Both the position numbers and the translations under genes were made by a program. From Luteimonas rhizosphaerae (GTDB taxonomy: Bacteria > Pseudomonadota > Gammaproteobacteria > Xanthomonadales > Xanthomonadaceae): a DNA stretch of 64,000 nucleotides. Shown in pieces: positions 1-9,353 of this stretch. Location: NCBI RefSeq assembly GCF_002849595.1, contig NZ_NRQR01000004.1, positions 1 to 64,000 of the forward strand, given 5' to 3'. Under the pieces are notes generated by a model. That model worked only from the letters and a program-made list of their open reading frames with translations, was not told the DNA's origin and did no database searches. Position 1 is the first letter of the stretch; each line of letters starts with the position of its first letter.

Positions 1-1758
1 GAACCAGGGCCAGGGCGATCCCCGCCGCGTCGGCGCCGCACCCGCGTCCGCGGACGGCGCGGCGCCCGTGCTGCGGACCAGCGCCAGGGTCGCGGCGCGC
101 ATCGCGTCGTCGCGCAGCGCGAGGCCCTCGTCCGACGACCGCACGTGGAACGGACGCGCGGTCGCACCGGCGCCGTCGACGACGCGATGCCAGCCCGCCG
201 CGCGGGGCCAGTACGCGGCGCAGGCACCGGCACCCGCCTGTGGATCGAGCTGCAGGTGCGCGTCGCTGCCATCGGGCCCGAGCACCTGGTCGCCGAGCGC
301 GACGAGGCACAGCACCACGCGCTCGCCGGGTCGGGCCTCGCCCATCACCTGCACCGACACGCCATCGCCGGCGCGCGCCAGCGTGCCGACCCAGCCGCTC
401 CACAGCTCGGCGTGCACGTCGCCGCGGCCGGCGGTCACGAGCTGCCAGCTGTCCTCGAGACCGGTCACGCCGATGCGCCCCCGCCCCCGCGCCCGCCAGC
501 GCGCGAGATCGGCGGGCCCGCGCTGCTCTGCGAACGCGGCGGCATCGCCGCGCAACGGGCGATAGGCGAGCGCCGGCAGCGCCTCGTTCGCGAGCGCCGG
601 ATCGAAGGGCGCGTCGTCGCTGCCGGCGCCGAGCCGCGCACGCAGGGTCGCCACGTCGCGGCTGTCGGGATCCAGCTGCAGGAGCTGCGGCGTGGCCGCG
701 GCGGTGACGTCGAGCCCGAGCGCACGCAGCCGGCTGCGCACGGTGGCCGGCAGTGCACCGGGCGCATGCACCAGCACGCCGAGTCCGGCCTCCACGGCCT
801 CGCGCAAGGCGGCCTGCTGCGACGCGCCGAGCGCACCGAACGCGCCGGCATCGAACACGACCAGATCCAGGTCCGCGAGCGTCGCGCGGTCGATCGCGGT
901 GCCGGCGTCGGCAATGCGTGCGCCGCCGCCGAACTCGATGCGCTGGCGGACCGACAGGCCCGCGTCGTCGGCCCAGCGCCGCAGGTACTTGAGATCCGGA
1001 TTCGGCGTCGAGGCGACCAGCAGCACGCGCGGCGCGGCCTGCGCCACGGCCCGGACCGGCACCGGCAGGCGCTCGACGACCGCGTCGTCGCCGTCGCGGA
1101 GCTGTAGCGAATACAGCGCCTCGCCGGCGATGCGAGCGGTCGCGTCGAGCATGAAGGCACCGGTGGCGTCCGGCGCACCGACCGCGACCCGCCGGTCCGC
1201 AGGGTCACGCAGTTCCAGGCGCGCACCGTCGACGCCGGTCACACGTCCGCGCACCCGCCACCGTTGGCCCGGCGCGACCGCGTCGGGCACGTCGAGCGCG
1301 ACGATGCCGCGCGGCGCCACCGTCGGCGCGAACGCCAGCGCGCGTCCGGCCACCGCGTCGCGATCGCGCGCCTCCAGGCCTGCGCCGACCACCTGCACGC
1401 GCCTCGCCTGCGGGGTGCGGCGCAGTGCGGTCGCCAGATCGGGCGCCGTGGCGATGCCAGGCAGTGCACCGGCTTCGGGCAACGCAACGACGTGCGCGCC
1501 CGCTGCCGCGTCGAGGTCGGCGCGGGTCGCGCCCGCGGTCGCGACGACGAGGGTGCCGGCCGCGCCCGGCAACGGCGGCGGCAACAGGGTCAGATACAGC
1601 AGCCCGGCGGCGATCGCCTGCAGAACGAGGATCGCGAGCACGCGCCAGAGGCGCGGCCGCGTGTCGGCGGCGCTGCGCCACACGCCGCCCAGCAGGCGCA
1701 GCGCGGCCAGGCAGACCGCGGCGACGAGCACGAGGGCGACGATGCGCTCGGGGGTCAC
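1..1758 (-). CDS. Membrane protein with glutamine-amidotransferase-like domain, last gene of Bat-like series (partial)
   Basis: An uninterrupted minus-strand frame starts at GTG (1756-1758) and runs off the left edge, giving about 586 residues without a stop. Two hydrophobic segments lie near residues 5-26 and 42-62, as in membrane proteins of MoxR/DUF58/BatA operons. A long extracytoplasmic-type stretch follows; around residues 235-345 it resembles a class I glutamine-amidotransferase fold (hydrophobic strand with VLLVAS, later LDLVVFDAG and GVLVHAPG). I see no obvious catalytic Cys-His-Glu triad, so an enzymatic role is not claimed. The start overlaps the upstream gene's stop by four bases (GTGA), which implies translational coupling. 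Function is unknown; a structural or sensing role beside the MoxR ATPase is inference. Confidence 0.75.
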   Translation of the reverse strand, partial: MTPERIVALVLVAAVCLAALRLLGGVWRSAADTRPRLWRVLAILVLQAIAAGLLYLTLLPPPLPGAAGTLVVATAGATRADLDAAAGAHVVALPEAGALPGIATAPDLATALRRTPQARRVQVVGAGLEARDRDAVAGRALAFAPTVAPRGIVALDVPDAVAPGQRWRVRGRVTGVDGARLELRDPADRRVAVGAPDATGAFMLDATARIAGEALYSLQLRDGDDAVVERLPVPVRAVAQAAPRVLLVASTPNPDLKYLRRWADDAGLSVRQRIEFGGGARIADAGTAIDRATLADLDLVVFDAGAFGALGASQQAALREAVEAGLGVLVHAPGALPATVRSRLRALGLDVTAAATPQLLQLDPDSRDVATLRARLGAGSDDAPFDPALANEALPALAYRPLRGDAAAFAEQRGPADLARWRARGRGRIGVTGLEDSWQLVTAGRGDVHAELWSGWVGTLARAGDGVSVQVMGEARPGERVVLCLVALGDQVLGPDGSDAHLQLDPQAGAGACAAYWPRAAGWHRVVDGAGATARPFHVRSSDEGLALRDDAMRAATLALVRSTGAAPSADAGAAPTRRGSPWPWF

Positions 1759-4037
1759 GGACCGGCCTCCGCGCGCAACGCGTCGAGATAGCGGGCGCCG
1801 GCCGCATCGATCGGCGCCCGCCGCAGCACCGTCGGCGCCGGGCGCCGCAGCACGCTCCACAACGCGGCGCGCAGTGCATGCCGGCAGTCGGCGCAGGCCG
1901 GGTCGCGGCGCAGCGCGTCGACCGCGGCGACCAGCGCTAGCGGGTCCTCGACGCGCACCGGATGCGCGCGCAGCCAGGCGTCGAGCGCGTCGAGATCGGG
2001 CGCGGACTGCCCGGCCGATGCGTCGACCGGGGCCAGCTCACCCAGCGCCGTCCACGCGACATCCAGCGCCGCATCGTCCTCGCTGCCGGACCGGTCCGGC
2101 GGACGTCGCGGCGCGATGTCCTCGCGATCGCCGCCGAGGCGGCGGGTCAGATCGATCGGTGGCAGGTTCTGGCCGACGCGCGCCAGGTAGATGCGATCGG
2201 CCTGCTGCACCTGTTTGATCAGTTCCAGCGCGCGATTGGCATAGGGCAGCGCCTGGTCGGGCGCGGCCTGGCGCAGGTGCAGCTCGGACTGCCACATCTC
2301 GCGCAGCGCGGCGCGCAGGGTCTCGCGGGTTTGCGGGTCGAGCAGCGTCGCCGCCTCCGGCAGGTCGTGGGTGTGACCGAACTCGGCCAGCACGTCCTCG
2401 GCGCGGCCGAACGTGGTCGCGGGGCCGTCGGACGCGTCGTCGTGGTCGTGGTCGTCGTGCGAGGGCGGCGCCGGCCCCTCGTCGACGTGGTCGTGATCGT
2501 CGTCTTCAACGGTCGGCGCAGGCGTGTCCGTCTGGCCGTAATCGTCGATCGGCAACGGCGGCGGCGCCGGCATCGGCGGCGATGCCTCCGCATCGGCGGT
2601 CGGCAGCGTGCGCGGCCCGCCGCCCTCGCTTTCCTCGCCGAGGAACTGGCCATAGCGCAGGCGCAGCAGGCGCTGGTCGACGCCGATGGTGTCGGAACGT
2701 GTCGCGAACGTGTCGGCGGCCAACGCCGGCTTCTCGCGCTGCAGCGCCTCGGCGTCGATGATCACCTGGCGCTGGCTGCGGAAGTACGCCGGCAGCACGT
2801 CGCGCGCGAGGCCTTCGAGGCCGTCGGCATCGGGCGGCACCGGGGCGGCCCAGCGCAGGATCACGCTGGGGCTGCGCGCGGCCTGCGGTTGCGGCGCGCG
2901 GTTGTCGCGGACCTCGAGCCGGGCGACGAGATCGCCGCCTTCGGCCAGCCCCTGCGCGACGGGATCGACGACGATCTCGAAGCGCCTGGCGCGCGCATCG
3001 CCGCTGCCGCGCACCGGCAGGCTGCGCTCTTCGAACGTGACGTTCTCGCCGGTGCCGAGTGCCAGCGTCAGTTGCACGGTCGCGGCGGTCGCGATGCCGT
3101 GGTCGTCCTCCGCCTCGAAACGCAGCAGCCAGCGCCGTTGGCCCGGCGTCGCCATCGTCAACGAGGCCTCCGGCTGCAGCACCCGCACCTGCGGCGGCGC
3201 ATCGGGGATCGCGTCGAGTCGCCACAGTCGCGACGTGGTGTCGTCGGTCGCCGGCAGGTCCGCGCCGTCGACGACGACCGCGATGCGGTACAGCGTCGAA
3301 CGCGTCAGCGGGCGCGACGTCGTCCAGGTGTCGCCGTCACGGGTCAGCGCGACGGTGTCGCCATCGTGGAAGCGCAGCTCCACGCGTTCGGGCGGCGTCG
3401 ACAGCCGCAGCGTCCAGCGCAGCGCACTGCCGGCCGGCGCCTGCGCGGACAGCGCATCGGCATCGCGCGCGGGCAGGCCGGTGTACGCGGGTGGCGTCAC
3501 CTGCAGCGTGGCCGCGAGGATCTGCGGCGCCGCCGCGGTCCCTGCGGACGCCGGTGCGCCGCGTCGCGCGGCAGCGTCCTGCGGCCGGGACGTCGGCCAC
3601 AGCAGCGCGGCCGCGCAGACGATCACGCCCAGTCCCCAGGCGATGCCGACGGCGCGCCACGGCCACGGCGTCGGTGCCAGGGCCTGGCGACGCGCCGCGA
3701 GGCGTTCGAGCAGGCGCGTGCGTTGCAGCCGCTGCAGCGGCGCGAGGGTCTGCGCGTCGGCGAACAGCAGGTCGGCGCTGTCGTCCATGTCGTCGCGGCC
3801 GTCGTTGAGCCGGCGCAGCAACCAGCCCCGGTCGAAACGACGAGCGCGCAGGAGCGCGACCAGCGCGAGACCCACCGCGACCACGCACGCGAGCACGCCG
3901 GCGATCGGCGGCGTCGCGAACCGGAGGGCCAGCGCGGCGACGATCAGCAACAGCGGCGCGCCGAGCGCGACGACATGCGCCATCGCCTGCCAGCGCGCAC
4001 GACGCAGCGCATCGCGCAATTGCAGCGCGACGCTCAC
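1755..4037 (-). CDS. DUF4175-like membrane protein
   Basis: This 760-residue protein starts at GTG 4037, overlapping the stop of the BatA-like gene (GTGA). There are two hydrophobic hairpin segments around residues 20-65 and one near 110-130, then a large hydrophilic region with a beta-rich part (LQVTPPAYTGLPAR is typical of DUF4175-type proteins) and a helical C-terminal part. A low-complexity linker around residues 505-540 is extremely rich in Asp and His (DDDHDHVDEG, DDHDHDDASD) and could bind divalent metal. Position after MoxR, DUF58 and BatA-like genes is the usual place for this family. Function is unknown; it probably forms part of an envelope complex handled by the MoxR ATPase. Confidence 0.8.
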   Translation of the reverse strand: MSVALQLRDALRRARWQAMAHVVALGAPLLLIVAALALRFATPPIAGVLACVVAVGLALVALLRARRFDRGWLLRRLNDGRDDMDDSADLLFADAQTLAPLQRLQRTRLLERLAARRQALAPTPWPWRAVGIAWGLGVIVCAAALLWPTSRPQDAAARRGAPASAGTAAAPQILAATLQVTPPAYTGLPARDADALSAQAPAGSALRWTLRLSTPPERVELRFHDGDTVALTRDGDTWTTSRPLTRSTLYRIAVVVDGADLPATDDTTSRLWRLDAIPDAPPQVRVLQPEASLTMATPGQRRWLLRFEAEDDHGIATAATVQLTLALGTGENVTFEERSLPVRGSGDARARRFEIVVDPVAQGLAEGGDLVARLEVRDNRAPQPQAARSPSVILRWAAPVPPDADGLEGLARDVLPAYFRSQRQVIIDAEALQREKPALAADTFATRSDTIGVDQRLLRLRYGQFLGEESEGGGPRTLPTADAEASPPMPAPPPLPIDDYGQTDTPAPTVEDDDHDHVDEGPAPPSHDDHDHDDASDGPATTFGRAEDVLAEFGHTHDLPEAATLLDPQTRETLRAALREMWQSELHLRQAAPDQALPYANRALELIKQVQQADRIYLARVGQNLPPIDLTRRLGGDREDIAPRRPPDRSGSEDDAALDVAWTALGELAPVDASAGQSAPDLDALDAWLRAHPVRVEDPLALVAAVDALRRDPACADCRHALRAALWSVLRRPAPTVLRRAPIDAAGARYLDALRAEAGP

Positions 4038-5212
4038 GAGGCCACGACCCGGCGACGCGCCGTCGCCATCCAGCGTTCGAGCAGGCACAGCAACGCGATC
4101 GCGATCGCGAGCCACGGCTGCAGGTCGCGCGGCGGCGTCGGGTAGGCGCGCGCACCGGTGTCCGGCGCGTGGTCGACGGCGCGCACGCGGGCCGGCGACG
4201 GCAGGGGTTGCAGCTGCGCGCGCAGCTCGCGCGGAAACGCCGGCGACAGCAGCGACGGCATCGCCTCGGCGGTCAGCGGCTGGGCGAACCGGAAGACGCG
4301 GCCGGCGTCGTGAACGCTTGCACGCAGCACTGGACGGCCGGCCGCGTCGTTCCAGACATCGCGCATGTCCGACGCGGCCTCGACCGGCGTATCGGATGCC
4401 AGCAGCGCGGTGCCGCCCGCCGCGATCCAGTCGACGACCGGCGGCGGCAAGGCATCCGCGCGCAGCCAGACCAGCACCTCGTCCTGTGATGCCGGCGGCG
4501 CCTGCGTGGGCGCACTCGCGATGGCCGGCGCCGCGTCGGGCGCTGCATGCCACGCGATGGCCGCGGCGCGCAGCCACGGCAATGCGGCGGCATGGGCGTC
4601 GTCGATCCGCACCTGCAGCGCGGGCGGCGCGGGATCGCGCAGGTCGGGGCCCGCGTCCCCGGCCTCGTCGGGGCCGGGCTGCACCTGCCAGTCGACCAGA
4701 CGCGACAACGCGATGCGGCGCGCATCGACGCCGTCCAGCACCGCCGGCGTCACGACCGTCAGCCGCGCGCTCGCCGGCAGTTCCGCGTCGAGCTGGCGCA
4801 GCAGGCTCGACACCGACGCGGCCGCCAGCTCCGGCGACGACGGTGCGACGTCGAGCATCGGGAATCCCGGCGCCAGCCAGCGCAGTTCCACGTCGTCATC
4901 CGCCACGAACGGCACCGCGGCCGGATCGACGCCCGGCACCACGGCAACCCAGTGCGCCGGTGCCACGTCGCCCGTACGTACCGGCTGCGCCAGCCACAGC
5001 GCCAGCAATGCCAGCAGCAGCAAGCGGACCAGCAGCAGCGGCCAGTCGTCGAAACGCAGGCGACGGCGCGGTCGCGGTTTCTGGCGCAGCCAGCGCAGCG
5101 CCGCGAACGACGTCGGCCGCTGCTCGGTCCGGCGCGCGAGATGCAGCAGCAACGGAATCGCCCACGCCAGCAGCGCGGCCAGGCCGAGCGGCAGCAGCAG
5201 CGCGAGGTTCAC
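4034..5212 (-). CDS. BatA-like N-terminal domain membrane protein
   Basis: The 392-residue protein begins with a membrane segment (LLLPLGLAALLAWAIPLLLH) followed by RRTEQRPTSFAALRWL, the signature of the aerotolerance regulator BatA N-terminal domain, and a second membrane segment at about residues 57-78. A third segment precedes the C-terminus. No MIDAS motif (DxSxS) of a von Willebrand A domain is visible, so it is a BatA-like scaffold rather than a full VWA protein. The start overlaps the DUF58 stop (ATGA). It probably works with the MoxR ATPase and the DUF58 protein in envelope protein maturation; this is inferred from the family and context. Confidence 0.82.
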   Translation of the reverse strand: MNLALLLPLGLAALLAWAIPLLLHLARRTEQRPTSFAALRWLRQKPRPRRRLRFDDWPLLLVRLLLLALLALWLAQPVRTGDVAPAHWVAVVPGVDPAAVPFVADDDVELRWLAPGFPMLDVAPSSPELAAASVSSLLRQLDAELPASARLTVVTPAVLDGVDARRIALSRLVDWQVQPGPDEAGDAGPDLRDPAPPALQVRIDDAHAAALPWLRAAAIAWHAAPDAAPAIASAPTQAPPASQDEVLVWLRADALPPPVVDWIAAGGTALLASDTPVEAASDMRDVWNDAAGRPVLRASVHDAGRVFRFAQPLTAEAMPSLLSPAFPRELRAQLQPLPSPARVRAVDHAPDTGARAYPTPPRDLQPWLAIAIALLCLLERWMATARRRVVAS

Positions 5213-6105
5213 CGGCCGCCGCCTATGGCATCAGCGCCGAACAGCGGTTGCAGCACCGCGTCGACATCCACATCGAGCGCGGCCGATGCGAAGCGGATGC
5301 CGGCGGCGTCGAAGCGCGCGCGCAGGGCACGTTGCGCGTCGCCGAAGCGCTGCAGGTACGCCTTGCGCAGGGCCGGCCCATCACCCAGCAGCGACTCTCC
5401 GGTTTCGGGATCGACGAAGCGGCGTCCATCGGCGAACGGGAAATCGCGTTCCTCCACGGTCAGCAGCTGCAGCGCGACGACCTCGCGCCGCGCCGCCGCG
5501 AGGCGTTCCAGCAGCGCGACCGCGGCCTCGTCGAACCAATCGCCGATGGCGAGCACCAGATCGTCGCTGCCGATGCGTTCCCACACCGGTGACAGCTGTG
5601 CGGTCGTCGGAAACGCGCGGCCCGGCGTCAGGCCCTGCAACTGCAGGCGGAGGCGGTCGCGCTGGCGCAGGCCACCATCGGCAGGCACCAGCTGCAGGCC
5701 CGCGTCGTGCAGCGCGACCAGTCCGAAGGCATCGCCCTGGCGCAGCGCGATCTCCGCGATGCAGGCCGCCAGCTGGCGCGCGGCATCGAACCGCGACCAG
5801 TCCGGGCGCGCCTCGTCGGCCTGCGCCATCGAGGCGCTGGCGTCGAGCACGATCCACACCCGCAACGGACTCTCGCGCTCGGCCTCGCGGACGAAGAACC
5901 GGTCGCTGCGGCCGTAGAGTTTCCAGTCGATCTGGCGCGGCTCGTCGCCGGGCTCGTAGGCCCGGTACTGCGCGAATTCCAGCCCCGCGCCGCGGCTGCG
6001 GCTGGCGTGCAGGCCGATCCCGCCGCGCCCGGCGGCACGCCGCGGCACGATGCGCAGCGCACCCAGCCGGGCACGCAACGACGGCGGGATCGGATCGGAC
6101 GTCAT
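5209..6105 (-). CDS. DUF58 domain-containing protein
   Basis: This 298-residue protein carries the DUF58 core EPGDEPRQIDWKLYGRSD at about residues 51-68, followed by WIVLDASASM, a degenerate von Willebrand A / MIDAS-like strand (DxSxS). No membrane segment is evident. DUF58 proteins are almost always encoded beside a MoxR AAA ATPase and are thought to act with it as a VWA-type partner. Here the MoxR gene is 9 bases upstream and a BatA-like gene overlaps the stop. The family assignment is strong; the client is unknown. Confidence 0.92.
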   Translation of the reverse strand: MTSDPIPPSLRARLGALRIVPRRAAGRGGIGLHASRSRGAGLEFAQYRAYEPGDEPRQIDWKLYGRSDRFFVREAERESPLRVWIVLDASASMAQADEARPDWSRFDAARQLAACIAEIALRQGDAFGLVALHDAGLQLVPADGGLRQRDRLRLQLQGLTPGRAFPTTAQLSPVWERIGSDDLVLAIGDWFDEAAVALLERLAAARREVVALQLLTVEERDFPFADGRRFVDPETGESLLGDGPALRKAYLQRFGDAQRALRARFDAAGIRFASAALDVDVDAVLQPLFGADAIGGGR

Positions 6106-6114
6106 GCGCCGGGA

Positions 6115-7113
<999 letters not shown>

Positions 7114-7134
7114 GCGGGAATCCTGTGGGTGCAG

Positions 7135-7201
7135 GTAGGAGCGCGCTGGCGCGCGAACGGCACGACCAGGAGGACGACATCGCGCGCAGGCGCGCTCCTA
7201 C
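7135..7201. repeat. REP-type inverted repeat 1
   Basis: Two 22-base arms (7135-7156 and 7180-7201) form an imperfect hairpin; each begins or ends with GTAGGAGCGCGC or its complement GCGCGCTCCTAC. The same element recurs near 14882, 32714 and 53866. It lies in the 102-base gap between the DUF4159 and moxR genes on the minus strand, so the hairpin would be transcribed if the genes share an mRNA and could affect its processing or decay. No RAYT transposase gene is seen in the window. Confidence 0.8.
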
Positions 7202-7215
7202 AGGGGAGTGGCGGG

Positions 7216-7914
7216 TCAGGCGGTCAACGCGTACATGACGATGTTGACCGCGAATTTGGTGTTGTCGTCGGCGAGGAAGCGTTTGTTGCGCCAGTCGTAA
7301 TCCCACTCGCAGCCGTAGTCCTTGTTGCTGTAGAGCACGGCGAGCCGTCCGTCGATCTCGATGCCCTTGAGGTAATCGTGGACCAGATCGTCGCCCCAGC
7401 CGTTGAGCTCGAAGCTGGTCGCCGGCGGGCCATCGGGAAACTGGAAGAAGCTGCGGTAGACGGGATGCGAGTTCGGCAGTTTCCGCATCGCGGATGCGCC
7501 GAAGATCGTCGCCATCTGCGTCTCGAACGACTTGGCGAACAGCCCGTCGATGTCGTGGTTGCAGTCGTCGACGAACACGAAGCCGCCGTTACGCACGTAG
7601 CGCTCGAAGTTGCGCCGCTCCGCCGGATTGAACTCCACCAGCTTGTGGCCGGCGAGGTAGCAGAACGGCGCCGCCAGCATCTTCGGATCCGCCAGCGCGA
7701 CGACCCGCTCTTCCGGGTCGACGCGCAGGCTGGTGTAGTCCACCAGCGAGGTCAGCACGTTCGACGGCATCCGCGCGTCGACGTCCCAGTCGCCCGAGTC
7801 GTACCGCAGGCGGGTGAACCAGAAGTCGTAACGGGCCGATTGCGCGGCCAGCGGCGGCAGCGCCAGTGCCGCGGCGCCGCCGAGCAGCAACTGCAGGGAC
7901 TGGCGCCGGTTCAC
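7216..7914 (-). CDS. DUF4159 domain-containing exported protein
   Basis: The 232-residue protein begins with a Tat-like leader (MNRRQSLQLLLGGAAALALP) ending near AAQSA, so export by the twin-arginine or Sec route is predicted. The rest matches the DUF4159 pattern: FTRLRYDSGDWDVD, then PFCYLAGHKLVEF, then GGFVFVDDCNHD, and a C-terminal YSNKDYGCEWDYDWRNKR stretch. DUF4159 is a glutamine-amidotransferase-like fold of unknown function, often encoded beside MoxR/BatA-like operons. It lies between the TldE-like gene and moxR on the same strand, linking the peptidase genes to the Bat-like genes. Confidence 0.88.
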   Translation of the reverse strand: MNRRQSLQLLLGGAAALALPPLAAQSARYDFWFTRLRYDSGDWDVDARMPSNVLTSLVDYTSLRVDPEERVVALADPKMLAAPFCYLAGHKLVEFNPAERRNFERYVRNGGFVFVDDCNHDIDGLFAKSFETQMATIFGASAMRKLPNSHPVYRSFFQFPDGPPATSFELNGWGDDLVHDYLKGIEIDGRLAVLYSNKDYGCEWDYDWRNKRFLADDNTKFAVNIVMYALTA

Positions 7915-8005
7915 CGTGCGGTTCCCGCCCTGCCCTGCGCCGAACGCCTTCGCCCCGTCAGCAGGCGAAGGCGCTCCACGCAGACATCAGCCGGCGCCGC
8001 TGCCG

Positions 8006-9340
8006 TCACACCGCATCCGACAGCGATGTGAACGTGAAGTCGCGCAGGCGCATCGGCGGCAGCATCATCACCATCGACGATTCGTCGCCGCCCACGCGGA
8101 CCGGACGGCCCAGCTCGTCGATGTTGTTGAGCATGATCACCGGCGACTCGTTGAAGCGGAAATTCTTCACCGGGTGCTTGATCTGCCCGTTCTCGATGTA
8201 GAACGTGCCGTCGCGGGTCAGGCCGGTCAACAGCACGGTCTGCGGATCGACCATGCGGATGTACCAGGTGCGCGTGACCAGGATGCCGCGATCGGTACCG
8301 GCGATGAGATCGGCCGTCGACTTGTCGCCGCCCGACATCAGCAGGTTGCCCGGACGCCCGACGGCCCGCTTGCCCTGCTGCTGCGCCCAGAAGCGCGAGT
8401 AGTCGAGGTTGGCGATCTTGCCGTCCTCGATGATCGCCATCTTCTCGCGCGGCAGGCCGTCGCCGTCCCACGGCATGACCGCCGCTTCCGGATGCCACGG
8501 ATCGGCGACGATGTTCACGCGCGGGTCGTAGACCTGCTCGCCGAGCTTGTTGCCGCCGCCGCGCTTGGACAGGAAGCTGCGGCCCTCGTCGGCGGTGCGC
8601 GCATCGAAGAACCGCATCATGAAGGAGATCAGGCCCGCGGCCGCGGCCGGCTCCAGGATCACCGTGTACTTGCCCGGCTCCAGCGCGCGCGCTTCGGCCG
8701 ACTCGCTGGCCTTGCGCATCGCGATGCGCACGTCGCGGCCGGCGTCGAACTCGCTCGCGTCCTTGAGGTTGCGGCCGACCCAGCCCGAACCGCGGCCGTC
8801 CTCGGTGCGCACCGTGCAGGTGTAGTTGAAGTTGGTCGCCTGCTGGTAGCCGAAGTTGCCGTTGCTGTTGGCGAAGGCGACGAAGTTGCGGCCGTCATCG
8901 AGGAAACCGGCGGCGATCAGCTGCTCGGTCTTGCACGGCGAGATCGAATTCGCCGCGACGTTCGCGCGGAATTCCGGCGTGATCGCAGCGGTGGAATCGC
9001 TGAAGGTCGGGCTGGGCCGGTATTCCTGCTTGCCGATCGCCGGCAGGAACTCCGGATTCTCCGGCGCCAGGCGTGCGAGGTCTTCGGCGCGCTTGACCAC
9101 GTTCCGCAGCGACGCGTCGTCGAAGGCGTTGATGCTCGCGGTGCCGACGCGCTTGCCGAACGCGACCTGCACGGCGAGTTCGGCATTGCTGACGATGCCG
9201 CTGGTGGAGACGTTGTTGAGCGCGAACCGGATGTTGCCGTCAACGGAGCCGGCCAGCGTGGCCGTGCATTCGTCGGCGGTCGACAGGGCGACGGTCTTCT
9301 CGAGGATTTCGCGCGCCTGTGCTTCGGTGAAGATGGTCAT
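8006..9340 (-). CDS. TldE/PmbA-like metallopeptidase-family protein
   Basis: The 444-residue protein belongs to the TldD/PmbA family but lacks the HExxxH zinc motif present in the two upstream paralogues, which makes it the TldE (PmbA)-type partner. Recognisable family stretches include YTVILEPAAAAGLISFMMR and a C-terminal NLLMSGGDKSTADLIAGTDRGILVTRTWYIR region. In the known TldD/TldE heterodimer the TldD subunit carries the zinc and cleaves unfolded peptides, while TldE shapes the chamber. I see no export signal at this N-terminus (MTIFTEAQAREILEKTV), unlike the TldD genes upstream. The gap to TldD-2 is 13 bases, so co-expression is likely. Confidence 0.88.
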   Translation of the reverse strand: MTIFTEAQAREILEKTVALSTADECTATLAGSVDGNIRFALNNVSTSGIVSNAELAVQVAFGKRVGTASINAFDDASLRNVVKRAEDLARLAPENPEFLPAIGKQEYRPSPTFSDSTAAITPEFRANVAANSISPCKTEQLIAAGFLDDGRNFVAFANSNGNFGYQQATNFNYTCTVRTEDGRGSGWVGRNLKDASEFDAGRDVRIAMRKASESAEARALEPGKYTVILEPAAAAGLISFMMRFFDARTADEGRSFLSKRGGGNKLGEQVYDPRVNIVADPWHPEAAVMPWDGDGLPREKMAIIEDGKIANLDYSRFWAQQQGKRAVGRPGNLLMSGGDKSTADLIAGTDRGILVTRTWYIRMVDPQTVLLTGLTRDGTFYIENGQIKHPVKNFRFNESPVIMLNNIDELGRPVRVGGDESSMVMMLPPMRLRDFTFTSLSDAV

Positions 9341-9353
9341 GGGTCAGGTCTCC

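Noticed and set aside
1933..1942. AGCGCTAGCG resembling the xyl-box core.
   Set aside because: It lies deep inside the DUF4175-like coding region without flanking symmetry.
1962..4145. A 727-codon plus-strand frame opposite the DUF4175-like gene.
   Set aside because: High GC at third positions creates long antisense frames. The minus-strand protein has membrane segments, family motifs and coupled starts, while this one has none.
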